DNA of 64,000 nt from Methylobacterium pseudosasicola (GTDB taxonomy: Bacteria; Pseudomonadota; Alphaproteobacteria; Rhizobiales; Beijerinckiaceae): positions 62,001-126,000 of the forward strand of contig NZ_FOTK01000005.1 of the NCBI RefSeq assembly GCF_900114535.1, given 5' to 3'. The notes beneath the pieces are model-generated. The model was not told the origin of the DNA. It searched no databases and saw nothing but the letters and a program-made list of their open reading frames with translations. Position 1 is the first letter of the stretch; each line of letters begins with the position of its first letter. The position numbers and the translations under genes were made by a program. Shown piece by piece: positions 27,121 through 36,191 of the stretch.

Positions 27121-27542
27121 CTTCGCGACTGACGCATCAAGACCGGTATGAGGTGGTGCCTCGTACGGTCGAGCCCTGCCTTGGCGGCAGCCGTATCCGC
27201 GGTCGCGATGGCGTTGTTGACGGACGCGAGTTCGCGCACCGCCGCCGCGAGCTCGGCAACTTCCTCGGCGGGAAGGAAGACCGGACGTCCGCTACGGGCG
27301 TCGAGATTGGAGTGCAGATCGAGCCTCTCCAACAAGACCCGGCGGACCCATGCCCCCGCGGTCACACCGTCGCGGCGGGCGGCCGCTCCGATGGCGTGAC
27401 CGAGGTTTCGGCTGATGCGCACCACGAAACGGAGTTCGAGGGACGGCCGGCGGCCGACATCTACGATGTCGGGGCTCAAGGTCGTCGAAGGCGTGGAATG
27501 GTTCTCTTGCTGGTTCACGTAGCTTCTTCCGATGAGGGTCAC
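27117..27542 (-). CDS. mobC: MobC-like relaxosome protein
   Basis: 141 residues with ELRFVVRISRNLGHAIGAAA and AGAWVRRVLLERL, resembling the ribbon-helix-helix DNA-binding start of MobC-type accessory proteins, and a helical C-terminal half ending RTRHHLIPVLMRQ. Such proteins help relaxase melt or bind oriT. It overlaps genes on both sides by 4 bp, forming a three-gene mobilization operon. The symbol is given by family resemblance and context. Confidence 0.65.
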   Translation of the reverse strand: MTLIGRSYVNQQENHSTPSTTLSPDIVDVGRRPSLELRFVVRISRNLGHAIGAAARRDGVTAGAWVRRVLLERLDLHSNLDARSGRPVFLPAEEVAELAAAVRELASVNNAIATADTAAAKAGLDRTRHHLIPVLMRQSRR

Positions 27543-28138
27543 GGGTCGACGGATCCGGCCGGCCCCGGCGGCGGCGGGAAGGGACGAACCTCCACCGGTA
27601 CGAGCGTCGGCCCATCCGTACCGCCCTCGCGTCCCTGCCGGCGGGCAACCCGTTCGAGGGCCGCCGCTTGCCGGGCATCAATCGCCTCGCGTACCTCGCG
27701 AGGGATGGCGAGCGGGTCCGGTATCGGATCCCCGAGGGCACGGGCCCGGGCGGCGATCGCGTCGAGGCGTCTCATCGCGCGTTCCCACGTGTCGACGTCG
27801 CGCGTCATGGTGAGGTGAACCAGGGTACGCTCGCGGCGCTCGTCGGCGTCGGGACGCGCCCGCCATGCGGTCTGTCCGGTCAAGCGGAGGGCATACTGCC
27901 AATGCCAAATCGCCGGTCCCATCGCCTCCCAAAGCGGCCTCAGAGCAGAGGGACGCGCGCTATCGAACGAGCCGGCATCGACGAGACGGGCGTAATCGCG
28001 TGTCGCGATGGCCAGGGCGAGCGGCTGCGGCACGTAGGGCACGCGTAGCGGCTTCGGCCGTACCGCCAGGGGTGCACATGCCTCCACGACGGGACGCCGC
28101 CGAAATCGTGCTAAAACTTTGGTGAACCTTAGACGCAT
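27539..28138 (-). CDS. Unknown first gene of the mobilization operon
   Basis: 199 residues, basic at the N-terminus (MRLRFTKVLARFRRRP) and Pro-rich at the end. A middle Trp-rich helix segment (LWEAMGPAIWHWQYALRLTG) is the most distinctive part. No known domain recognised. The stop overlaps the MobC-like start by 4 bp. It probably serves transfer or its control. Confidence 0.65.
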   Translation of the reverse strand: MRLRFTKVLARFRRRPVVEACAPLAVRPKPLRVPYVPQPLALAIATRDYARLVDAGSFDSARPSALRPLWEAMGPAIWHWQYALRLTGQTAWRARPDADERRERTLVHLTMTRDVDTWERAMRRLDAIAARARALGDPIPDPLAIPREVREAIDARQAAALERVARRQGREGGTDGPTLVPVEVRPFPPPPGPAGSVDP

Positions 28139-28223
28139 GCCAAATCGCCGAACGAATCTCCAAGCTCTCGCTCGGCGTCCAGTGAAGCACTTATGAAATT
28201 GTCTCTACAATGGGATGACAAAT

Positions 28224-28350
28224 GGCATGCAGAGCGATCGCGTGGGACTTCACGCGATGCATGCCGAGAATGGCGATCGTCGCGCTGTCGGCCCGCGGGC
28301 GAGATCGTCATCTAGGCCATTGAGCGATCCTGACATGCCGACTTGGCATG
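28224..28350. other. Candidate oriT: clustered inverted repeats
   Basis: GGCATGCA (28224-28231) pairs with TGCATGCC (28258-28265); nested inside, ATCGCGTG (28237-28244) pairs with CACGCGAT (28251-28258). A further hairpin CATGCC-N5-GGCATG is at 28334-28350. These lie in the 403-bp gap (28139-28541) between the mobilization operon and a divergent gene, where an origin of transfer is expected. The nick site itself cannot be seen. Confidence 0.45.
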
Positions 28351-28541
28351 CGGAGCAGGTTAACATGCGTCCGTCGCACCGAACGATTCGGCGATCCGGC
28401 CGTTTCGGCGCTTTTTCGGCAACGCCTATGGGATGACCCCCATGGCTAGTGTGCGGATGGATCCGTAAGTGCTCGGACGACGATTTGGCGGACACGAGAA
28501 TCAGTGGGACCGTTTCGGTTCGACTCATCGGAGCCCGCCCA

Positions 28542-29738
28542 ATGTTTACAGCGCTCGCTAGAATTCTGGGCCTGACGAAGCCCGTTCCCGCCCCGGCTGT
28601 CAGGGAGCCTATACCGCCGTTGAAGCGGCCCGGTCCCGCCGCGGGCGAGGTCAAGGTCGAGCGTCCCGTGACCGGGGATGCCAACCATTTGGCGGCAGAG
28701 GAGGTGGGGCAGAAGCGTGAGCCAGCCATGGCCGTCATGCATACGCATGCCGTCCAAACGACGCCGCCGGTGGCAGCGTCGCCAGGGCTCCCGCCCGTGG
28801 ACCCGGATAAGCCCGCCCCTGCGGCGAACGACATGACGCACGATACGTCGAGCCCGCGACAGCGGTATGGCGTTGAAGCCCGCGGTCTGGAGCCGGACGG
28901 GAGGGCTACGTCGTATGTTGGACTCGACGCCGATCATCCGGACTATGTCGCGTACCCACCCGACCAGGGATATTTCGGCCTTGACCCTGTTCATTTTCCC
29001 GCACCTCCGGGCGATCTGGAAGGCAGAATTCGAGACGCCGATCCTTTGGTCTGCAGGGGCGTGGAAAACCAAGTTGGGCTCGCATTCCCTACGGACACGG
29101 CGCACGCCGGCGCTGATGCCACGCCCGTCAAAATCGCGCTCTGCCCGAGCATTCCACCGGATGAGGCAACGACTTGCGACCATTCCACTGAAGCGCTCAG
29201 GAAGGATAACGGCGCGTGGCCTTGCGTAGCTGGCCCATTAATCTCGGTTCTCGACCCGTCCGGCACGTCGAATCAATCTTCGCCACTTTTCCTGGACTTC
29301 GACATTCGGCCGGAAGCCAGCTTCCTTCGCGCGAGCCGACCGGCCAGGAAAGCGACGCGGATCCCTCCGCGGATCGCTGACCGGCCTCAAGTGGATGAGT
29401 GGAGCGGCGACGAACTCTTGACCCTACCCGAGGCGGCATCCCTCTTCTGGCCGGCCGGCCCGATCACGACGAACATTTTGCGCATCGCCGTTCGCGACGG
29501 GACGCTGACGACTACGAAGGTGGCGGGCCAGCATTTCGTGACGCTCGCGGCGATCCGCCGGATGGGTCTCCAAACGGGTGGTGCGGAAGAGGCCGACCCG
29601 TACGAGGTCCCGGCGAACGCGGCCTTAGTAGTCAAGCATGCCGAGGCTCAGAAGCTTGGTGGAGTGCGCGCGCCGAAACCGCGCGCGAGCAAAAGGTCTA
29701 TCGCACCTGCCACCCTCAGTGGCCGAACGGAGCAGTAA
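28542..29738 (+). CDS. Protein with disordered N-terminus and C-terminal helix-turn-helix
   Basis: 398 residues if started at MFTALARILGLTKPVP (28542); a start at 28449 would add 31 less convincing residues. Residues 20-280 are Pro/Ala/Asp-rich and look disordered. From about residue 290, LLTLPEAASLFWPAGPITTN and LRIAVRDGTLTTTKVAG followed by HFVTLAAIRRM resemble the excisionase/MerR-type winged helix that reads a table of DNA sites. It could be a directionality factor or a transcription regulator of the element. Function is not established. Confidence 0.6.
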   Translation: MFTALARILGLTKPVPAPAVREPIPPLKRPGPAAGEVKVERPVTGDANHLAAEEVGQKREPAMAVMHTHAVQTTPPVAASPGLPPVDPDKPAPAANDMTHDTSSPRQRYGVEARGLEPDGRATSYVGLDADHPDYVAYPPDQGYFGLDPVHFPAPPGDLEGRIRDADPLVCRGVENQVGLAFPTDTAHAGADATPVKIALCPSIPPDEATTCDHSTEALRKDNGAWPCVAGPLISVLDPSGTSNQSSPLFLDFDIRPEASFLRASRPARKATRIPPRIADRPQVDEWSGDELLTLPEAASLFWPAGPITTNILRIAVRDGTLTTTKVAGQHFVTLAAIRRMGLQTGGAEEADPYEVPANAALVVKHAEAQKLGGVRAPKPRASKRSIAPATLSGRTEQ

Positions 29739-30173
29739 GCGGCGGACACGGGGCCGTTTGACTTAGCGGGTTTACGCCCCACGCTCGCCTTTTTGAATTC
29801 CGGTACGCATGCCGACACAGGCGGGGCACTGTAGGATCGCGAGTCCAAGCCGATAACTCGTTCTTCTCCCGGTCAAGCGAGGGATTGCCCCGAAAAAATT
29901 TTGCACCCCTCAGAACGTCATTAGAGCCCCGCCTAGCGATCCAACCCATCAATCGGCAGATTCAATCGGTGACCGAAAACTCGACCATCAAGCGAGCCTG
30001 AAACCACCGCTCCTGAGCCCAAAGTAGAGAGTACGCCCCTTACCCATACAAGGTCCGAAGGACCAAGTACTCGTATAGTCGTTCCGCTCTAGACAGCAGC
30101 ATCCCTGAGGCGGACCCTCCCTCCGCGACCGCCGGTGTGGTGCCCGGTGCCGTGATCCTTCGGGCAGGGACAG
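29739..30173. other. Intergenic region upstream of the polymerase-like gene
   Basis: Contains an AT-rich patch (AAAAAATTTT near 29895) and a short hairpin GGTCC-GAA-GGACC near 30051-30063. No gene is supported. A promoter for the next gene is likely here. Confidence 0.4.
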
Positions 30174-31400
30174 ATGCAGCACGACGAACCGGCGCGGGAT
30201 CGCGCCCTCGACTTCCGGTGGGGCATCCCCGACGGGATCGTATTCGCGTCCGGAATGCCGGACACCTCCGAAAAGCGGTACGACCACGCTCGGCGATCAA
30301 TTGTCGCCGCCGCCTGCATCGCCGCCTTGGAGCAGCCCGGTGCGTGGGTGAGCTACAGCCGCCGCAAGGCGTTCTACGCCGGCCAAGGCCGGTACCAGGG
30401 GACGGCCTACACCTACGACCGGGTGCTCACCGCCGTCGGCGAGCTCGTCGGCCTCGGCCTATTGGAAGAGGTGCGAGCCCACCCCGGCGACCACCTCACA
30501 ACGGGCCGCCAGTCGCGGATCCGCGCGTCGCCGTCCTTGCTGGCCGCCTATCGCGATGCGCCCTTCGTGTACAACCCGCGACCCTGCGCGCTACTCCTTA
30601 AGGACGAGGCCGGCGACCTCGTCCGCTACACCGACACCAGGCAGACCCGACGCCTCGCGGCTGAGCTCGACCGGGTCAACGCGCACCTCGGGCAAGTTCG
30701 CATCAGCATGCCGACCGGGGAGGGCTGGGAACATGTCGGGCGCGTCGTCCGGGCCCGGCACGATGGTCGTGGCACGTGGACCGGCGTCACGCCAACACCG
30801 CGCCCTGAAGTCTACAGGGTGTTCGGCCGCGGTCGTTGGGACCGGCACGGCAGGCTCTACGGGTGGTGGCAGAACCTCCCCAAGGGTCGGCGCAGGGAAC
30901 TCCTCATCAACGGCGAGGTCTCGGTGGAGCCGGACTTCGCCACCCTCCACCCGCGGATCCTGTACGCAGCCCGGGGACACCGGTTGACGCACGATCCCTA
31001 CGAGACCGGCACGCACCCCAGGGCCGAGGGGAAGCTCGCCCTGAACGTAGCCCTCAACGCCAAGACCATGACGGCCGCCGCCTCGGCCCTGATGTTCCGG
31101 GATGGGTGGGGGCACACCTGGGGGTACACCCACGGCCTCCTCAAGGCGGTGGTGAAGCGGAACGCCCCCATCGCGAAGGACATCGGCGCTGACCGGGGGG
31201 TGCGCTGCATGGCCGTCGATAGCGCCATTGCGGTGGACGTTATCAAGGCATGCGAGAAGGCGTCGGTGTGCGTCCTGCCCGTCCACGACAGCTTCATCGT
31301 CCCGTCGTCTCAGGGAGCGTGGATGGAGGCTAAGATGGAGGAAATCCTCTCCAACGTTCTCGGCGCTATAACTCGCTCTCCTGCCTCAATAATCGGGTGA
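30174..31400 (+). CDS. Protein with family-A DNA polymerase palm motifs
   Basis: 408 residues. A winged-helix-like region (about 78-100, YDRVLTAVGELVGLGLLEEV) precedes a C-terminal half with ordered polymerase-like motifs: GRLYGWWQNLPKGRRRELLI, then EPDFATLHPRILYA at 252-265 (motif A-like, Asp254), KLALNVALNA at 287-296 (motif B-like) and LPVHDSFIV at 368-376 (motif C-like, HDS). It lacks the 3'-5' exonuclease and thumb size of Pol I. It may be a primase-polymerase or replication initiator of the element; this is inference. Three tandem repeats follow it. Confidence 0.65.
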   Translation: MQHDEPARDRALDFRWGIPDGIVFASGMPDTSEKRYDHARRSIVAAACIAALEQPGAWVSYSRRKAFYAGQGRYQGTAYTYDRVLTAVGELVGLGLLEEVRAHPGDHLTTGRQSRIRASPSLLAAYRDAPFVYNPRPCALLLKDEAGDLVRYTDTRQTRRLAAELDRVNAHLGQVRISMPTGEGWEHVGRVVRARHDGRGTWTGVTPTPRPEVYRVFGRGRWDRHGRLYGWWQNLPKGRRRELLINGEVSVEPDFATLHPRILYAARGHRLTHDPYETGTHPRAEGKLALNVALNAKTMTAAASALMFRDGWGHTWGYTHGLLKAVVKRNAPIAKDIGADRGVRCMAVDSAIAVDVIKACEKASVCVLPVHDSFIVPSSQGAWMEAKMEEILSNVLGAITRSPASIIG

Positions 31401-31472
31401 TTGGTTCCACATATGGAGGCCCCCCCGGGGCCCCGTCGGGGCTCCGCCTCTCTTCTCCTACTTCGGGAGGCT

Positions 31473-31644
31473 GGCTCTACCTCTGAGGGGGTGAAGCGCG
31501 GCGGCCCTTACAATGTGCCCTGGTACGGAGACGTGGTTCTACCACAGGGGGTGAGGCGCGATGGCCCTGCGGGGCGCCCTGGACGCGGGGGACGGGGCTC
31601 TACCTATCGGGGTTGAGGTGCGACGGCCCTGCGGGGCGCCCTGG
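31473..31644. repeat. Three 61-62-bp tandem repeats
   Basis: Units start at 31473, 31535 and 31596, each beginning GG(C/T)TCTACC and running through a variable middle to GGCCCTGCGGGGCGCCCTGG (first copy diverged). Each has short self-complementary parts (GCCC-TGCG-GGGC and GGGCGCCC). They directly follow the polymerase-like gene. The rest of 31401-31816 is G/C-rich hairpin-like sequence without a gene. Confidence 0.7.
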
Positions 31645-31816
31645 GGTAGTATCGCGCACTCCATCCGTGTACTTTCCTAACGTTCCGCCTGGGACCGATG
31701 CACCACATCGTGAACCCCTCGCCTCCTGACGGTGGTGGGGGGTTCTGCTGCCCGGGGGTAGGTCACCGCCACCCGTGACGTGGATGTTAGAACGCTTCCA
31801 GGCTTATCCTGCGGGT

Positions 31817-32179
31817 ATGGGCGAGGGGCTCGGCGTCTCCGTCTGGAGCGACATTTACGATTACGGGGCGCAGTGCCAGGGCGCCATCCTGTCCGAAGCC
31901 TCGCCGGACCGCTTCCGCAGTGCCCGCACCTTCACGGCTTCCGAGATCGCCAAGGCGGCCTCCCAGGGTGCCATCCGTGCCGTCGACCAGGTCATGTCGA
32001 ACCCCTCTCCTCGGATGCGACGCGCCTATTTTTTTCTACAAGTGCGCCCTGCATCAGAACGGGAATATGATCCGAGCCCAGGTCGACGTCACCCCGAACC
32101 AAAAGACGGTCATGAAGTACGCCATGGGGTGTGGCCGGCATCGGCGTGTCCCAGATCTAGGACGGGCGTGGGCCATTGA
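31817..32179 (+). CDS. Small hypothetical protein
   Basis: 120 residues from ATG 31817 (MGEGLGVSVWSDIYDYGAQ). The first 70 residues look coding, with third-position GC bias and an ordered helix SEIAKAASQGAIRAVDQVM. Past about 32020 the frame becomes Arg/Pro-rich while another frame reads MIRAQVDVTPNQKTVMKYAM, suggesting a frameshift or two small overlapping frames. No family recognised. Confidence 0.35.
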   Translation: MGEGLGVSVWSDIYDYGAQCQGAILSEASPDRFRSARTFTASEIAKAASQGAIRAVDQVMSNPSPRMRRAYFFLQVRPASEREYDPSPGRRHPEPKDGHEVRHGVWPASACPRSRTGVGH

Positions 32180-32571
32180 CTTCGCAGGACGCGAAGGGCG
32201 GAGACATCCATCGCCCCCGCTCTGCTTGGATCCTGGTCAAAGCACGGGCTGTGGCGGCGGAAGTGGTTGGGATGTAGGCCGACGGCCACGCCCTGCTTAC
32301 GGTGGTGCGCCACGAAACTAACGCGGGTACCACCATTGATGGGGGCCCGTGCACCGGTGGTGGTCGGACCCAGGACGTGCCGGTGACCGCCCCCCGCGGG
32401 GGACCACCGAGCGGGTCTGTTCCTTAACATGCCCATTCAATAGACGTTTCACGACAAGGCAGATTGTCCGCCGTCGCGACAGCCGTTCATCCTGGGTCAA
32501 TTCGGAGGTTGTCGCCAGTATGAAGCGTTTTCCCAATGGCGGTCACGGTCCCCGTCCAAAAGGTACACCGG
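32180..32571. other. Right terminal non-coding region of the element
   Basis: No supported gene. It leads to the attR arm. A chance ATG at 32536 opens a frame into the comEC 3' half, supplying about 20 foreign residues. Confidence 0.4.
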
Positions 32572-34011
32572 TTGCAAACCAACCTTCCACACGATGTCTC
32601 CATCTCCGGCCTCCACATGGTGCTGGCCGCCGGCGTGGTCTTTTGGCTGGTGCGGGCATTGCTCGCCCTCGTGCCGTTCTGCGCCCTCGTCTGGCCGATC
32701 AAAAAGATCGCCGCCGGCTTCGCGATGCTGGGCGTCACCGCCTATTGCGCCTTCTCGGGCTGGGACATCGCCGCCGAGCGCTCGCTGATCATGACCCTGA
32801 TCATGCTGGGCGCGATCCTGGTCGACCGGCCGGCCCTGTCGATGCGCAACCTCGCGCTCGCCGCCCTGATCGCCCTGGCCCGGGAGCCGGAGGGTCTGCT
32901 CGGGCCGAGCTTCCAGATGTCGTTCGGGGCGGTGGCCGGGCTGATCGCCTGCGCGCGGCTGATCGACGGGCGGCTGTTCCGGCGCCCGGGGGCGGGGCGG
33001 ATCGAGCGGCTCGTCGGCACCGGGCTCTCGGCCGTGATCGGCACCCTGGCGACCACGCTGGTGGCGCAGATCGCCACCGCGCCGTTCGCCACCTACCATT
33101 TCCAGACGATCCAGCCGTTCGGGCTGATCGGCAACGCCCTGACCCTGCCGCTGGTCTCCCTGGTGGTGATGCCCTCGGCGGTGATCGGGATCCTGGCCTA
33201 TCCCTTCGCCCTCGACCGGCCAATCTGGTGGCTGATGGGGCAGGCGGTGGGCGGCATGCTGGCGATCTCCGAATGGATCGCCGGCTTCGATCGCGCCACC
33301 CTGGTTCTGCCGGCCTTCGGCACCGGCGCACTGACGCTGCTGGCGGCCGGGCTGCTCCTGGCGACGCTCCCGGTCTCGCGGCTGCGCTGGCTCGCCCTGC
33401 CGCCGGCCCTGCTCGGGCTCGGCCTCGCTGCGATGCCGGAGCGCTTCGACCTTTACATCGACCGCCAGGGCGGCGGCGCGGCGATCCGCGGGCCGGACGG
33501 TGTTTTGTCAGCGCTGGGCAGTCCCTCGGCCTTCGTGCTGGAGCAGTGGCTGAAGGCGGATGGCGACGGGCGCCCGGCCAAGGCGGTCATCGGCGGCGCC
33601 TCGAAGGGCGGACAATGCGACAGGCTCGGCTGCACCGCGCGCCTGCCGGATGGCCGCGCCGTCGCCCTGGTCCGCGACCGGCGCGCCTTCGCGGAGGATT
33701 GTGCCCGTGCGGCAGTCCTGATCACGCGGCTCGCCGCGCCGCCGGGCTGCACGGGGCCGCTGGTCATCGACCGGCGCGTCCTCGCCACCCGCGGGGCCGT
33801 CGCCCTCAGGGTCGAGCGCGACGGCTTCACGCTACGCGACACCCATGGCGACGGACGCTCGGTACCATGGCGGCCATCGCCTGCAGCCCGAGCATCGACG
33901 GTACAGCGCCCGGAGGCACCGGCCAGTTCAGTCGAGTCGATCCCCGCGGAGTCCGACTCAAACGGCGCCGATGCCGTGCCCGGCGACGCCCCGGCCGCGC
34001 CGCTTCAGTAG
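32536..34011 (+). pseudogene. comEC: ComEC/Rec2, 3' half beyond the element
   Basis: From VSISGLHMVLAAG (32596 on) this continues the Competence domain with repeated transmembrane segments (for example NALTLPLVSLVVMPSAVIGI), then a soluble C-terminal part starting RFDLYIDRQGGGAAI that corresponds to the metallo-beta-lactamase-like region but lacks an HXHXDH motif. Together with the left part the intact protein would be about 758 residues. Expression from the element-derived ATG at 32536 is possible but would not yield a working channel. Its end overlaps the lexA end by 7 bp in convergent orientation. Confidence 0.93.
32572..32600. other. attR: right junction and integrase arm
   Basis: Element arm TTGCAAACCAACC at 32572-32584 mirrors the left arm (TTGC-N4-CAACC in inverted orientation). 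The core GTCTC at 32596-32600 begins the resumed comEC frame. The centre of symmetry between the two arms in a rejoined attP falls between G and T of the core, pointing to GT as crossover dinucleotide. Confidence 0.7.
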
Positions 34012-34727
34012 CGGCGGACGAGGCTGACGAGCCGGCCCTGGATCTGGACCCGGTCGGGACCTAGCACGCGGGTCTCGTAGGCCGGGTTGGCAGCCTCCAG
34101 GGCGATCGAGGAGCCGCGGCGGCGCAGGCGCTTTAGCGTGGCCTCCTCGTCGTCGATCAGCGCCACGATGATGTCGCCGGTATTGGCTGTGTCCTGCTTG
34201 CGGATCACCACGAGGTCGCCGTCGAGGATGCCGGCATCGACCATCGAGTCGCCCCGCACTTCGAGGGCGTAATGCTCGCCGCCGGCCAAAAAGTCCGGCG
34301 ACATGGTGATGGCGTGGCTCTGGTTCTGGATCGCCGAGACCGGCGTACCGGCTGCGATCCGGCCCATCACGGGGATCGAGATGGCGCGCCCGCCATCGTC
34401 GATCATCCGGGTGGTCGTGGGCTGGACCGGCGGCAGCTTGGACTTGCCGCCCTCGACCACGCTCGGGGTGAAGCGGCGCGGCTCCGCGGGCGGGGCGGCG
34501 GGCTGGGACAGGCTCTCGGGGATGCGGATCACCTCGATGGCCCGCGCCCGGTTCGGCAGGCGCCGGAGGAAGCCGCGCTCCTCCAGGGCCGTGATCAGCC
34601 GGTGGATGCCCGATTTGGACTTGAGATCGAGGGCGTCCTTCATCTCGTCGAACGAGGGAGGGACACCGCATTCCTGCATGCGGCTCTGGATGAAACGCAG
34701 GAGATCCAGCTGCTTGCGCGTGAGCAT
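34005..34727 (-). CDS. lexA: SOS repressor LexA
   Basis: 240 residues from [14 protein letters not shown]. The N-terminal winged helix contains [20 protein letters not shown]. The self-cleavage site is AAG in [13 protein letters not shown], the catalytic Ser is in GDSMVDAGI and the Lys in [10 protein letters not shown]. An upstream start (34778) adds a Pro/Arg stretch and is rejected. RecA-stimulated cleavage would release SOS genes, including itself and imuA below. A GTTC-N7-GTTC operator lies 70 bp upstream. Confidence 0.96.
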   Translation of the reverse strand: MLTRKQLDLLRFIQSRMQECGVPPSFDEMKDALDLKSKSGIHRLITALEERGFLRRLPNRARAIEVIRIPESLSQPAAPPAEPRRFTPSVVEGGKSKLPPVQPTTTRMIDDGGRAISIPVMGRIAAGTPVSAIQNQSHAITMSPDFLAGGEHYALEVRGDSMVDAGILDGDLVVIRKQDTANTGDIIVALIDDEEATLKRLRRRGSSIALEAANPAYETRVLGPDRVQIQGRLVSLVRRY

Positions 34728-34796
34728 CGACGGGGACTCGCGGCTTGGCGGACCGCATCGACGCGGCCTCGGAAACAAATCACGAACAGGTTAAAC

Positions 34797-34811
34797 GTTC
34801 CGCAAGTGTTC
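34797..34811 (-). promoter_or_regulatory. SOS box upstream of lexA
   Basis: GTTCCGCAAGTGTTC matches the alphaproteobacterial LexA operator GTTC-N7-GTTC exactly. Its placement upstream of lexA implies autoregulation. Confidence 0.85.
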
Positions 34812-35000
34812 CGCAAGCCTGATCCGGCCAAGCTTGATGGGCCGAGACGCCCTGTCGCGCAAGCCTGCCCAGTCTGCCGGTCGGCCTCACGGTGACCTGA
34901 ATCGCATCGGATGGTCCGGACGCTATGACGGTGCGTGCCGGACGGCGAGGTCCCGACTTCGACCTGAGCAGAATAGGCCTCGACCGCCTCGGATGGTCGA

Positions 35001-35621
35001 GTGCCCCATCAAGATATGGGTCACATGGACGTTTCAGCATCCGATACGGTCGAGTCGGGCAGCCGCGTGAAGCGCCTGCGGTCTGCGACCGCGGCGGCCC
35101 ATGATCAGCTCGACCGGCGCGTCATGGCGGGAGAACCCTTCGCGAGCCTCGCGCGGTACGCGCTGTTCCTTCAGGTCCAATACCGATTCCATACACGCGT
35201 CGATCCGCTCTATCGCGACGGCGCGCTCGGACCCGTCCTGCCCGATCTGGACGGACGGCGCCGTCTCGCCCTGATCGCGCAGGATCTGCGCGACGTGACC
35301 GGCCGAGTCGCAGATGAGCCCAAGGAGCGGGGGGACGCGATCGATCCCGTGGCCGGGCTCGGCTGGCTCTACGTCGCGGAGGGCTCAAATCTCGGCGCGG
35401 CCATCCTGCTCAAGGAGGCCCGGAAGCTGGGCCTCTCGGAAGGCCACGGCGCCCGCCACCTCGCCGGGCATCCGGACGGCCGCGGGCTGCACTGGCGGCA
35501 ATTCACCGCCGCGCTCGACCGGATCGCGCTTCCAGGCGATGGCGAGGCGCGCGCCGCCGCCGGGGCGACGGAGGCGTTTCGGTACGTGCACCGGCTCGTC
35601 GGGGACGCGTTCGGGGGCTGA
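35001..35621 (+). CDS. Biliverdin-producing heme oxygenase
   Basis: Opens heme to biliverdin, CO and iron; in related bacteria it often supplies bilin to bacteriophytochromes. The product (206 residues from GTG 35001; ATGs at 35016 and 35025 are alternatives) has LRSATAAAHDQLDRRVM with the likely proximal His and GWLYVAEGSNLGAAILLKEA, the distal-helix signature of bacterial HO (BphO/HmuO type). No phytochrome gene is next to it in the window. Single-gene unit, cytoplasmic. Confidence 0.85.
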   Translation: MPHQDMGHMDVSASDTVESGSRVKRLRSATAAAHDQLDRRVMAGEPFASLARYALFLQVQYRFHTRVDPLYRDGALGPVLPDLDGRRRLALIAQDLRDVTGRVADEPKERGDAIDPVAGLGWLYVAEGSNLGAAILLKEARKLGLSEGHGARHLAGHPDGRGLHWRQFTAALDRIALPGDGEARAAAGATEAFRYVHRLVGDAFGG

Positions 35622-35701
35622 GCGCCGTTCGACGCGACAAACGCATTGACTGGTCAAGCGGGGCCGTTTCAATGCGCCACGGGGCTGGAACTGGGCTTGG
35701 G

Positions 35702-36166
35702 ATGACGAGGATGCGACGGCGCGCGGCTCTGCTGCCCATCGGCTTGGCTGGCTTCGGCTTGGCTTTGGCCGGCTGCACCACCGGGTTCTCGTATATCTCG
35801 CGGAACTACGTCGCCCTCACTCCGCAGGTGGTCACCATCGGCTGCAAGGAGCCCTACGAGGTCTACGACAACCGACAGCTGCGCCGGATGCTGATCGTCT
35901 CCAACGCCCTGCGCGAATATGCCGGCTGCAATCTCAGCGAGGTGCGGATCGATCCCGATCCGGCGGCGAGCCGGGTGAAGCGGTTCCGCACCGCCGCCCG
36001 CGCCTATCTCGACGAGACCGTGCGGGAGGATTGCCGGATCACCGGCGAGACCGTGTTCGATCCGCAGAAGAGCGAGTTCGCCTATGCCTGCGACGCGCCG
36101 ATCGAGAAGCGGGGCACGGTGGTGCCGCGCCTGCCCGGCCGCCATCCGGGCCTGAACCAGCAGTAA
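35702..36166 (+). CDS. Small lipoprotein, unknown function
   Basis: From ATG 35702 the product has a basic start (MTRMRRRAALL), a hydrophobic stretch and a lipobox LAGC, so Cys becomes the lipidated residue. The mature 130 residues contain four Cys (GCKEPYEVYDNRQL, AGCNLSE, EDCRITG, AYACDAP), fitting an envelope protein with disulfides. An upstream ATG at 35672 is possible. Convergent with the next gene. Confidence 0.75.
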   Translation: MTRMRRRAALLPIGLAGFGLALAGCTTGFSYISRNYVALTPQVVTIGCKEPYEVYDNRQLRRMLIVSNALREYAGCNLSEVRIDPDPAASRVKRFRTAARAYLDETVREDCRITGETVFDPQKSEFAYACDAPIEKRGTVVPRLPGRHPGLNQQ

Positions 36167-36191
36167 TCCTTTTCTAGAATCCGAGGGCCGG

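Larger units (their letters stand above)
3337..32600. mobile_element. 29.26-kb integrative mobilizable element inserted in comEC
   Basis: The ends are set by comEC: the left half stops at GTCTC (3337-3341) and the right half restarts at GTCTC (32596-32600), and joining them restores an uninterrupted reading frame. Inside are a serine integrase next to the left end, two defence-like modules, a small recombinase, a relaxase operon and a putative replication-type protein. There is a relaxase but no type IV secretion gene, so it fits an integrative mobilizable element that would need a helper for transfer. Several inner parts differ visibly in base composition, suggesting a mosaic. Confidence 0.9.

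Noticed and set aside
31473..31644. CRISPR array
   Set aside because: Three diverged 61-62-bp tandem units with no spacer-repeat alternation and no cas genes.
3337..32600. Prophage
   Set aside because: No capsid, terminase, portal, tail or lysis genes are visible; relaxase genes point to a mobilizable element.
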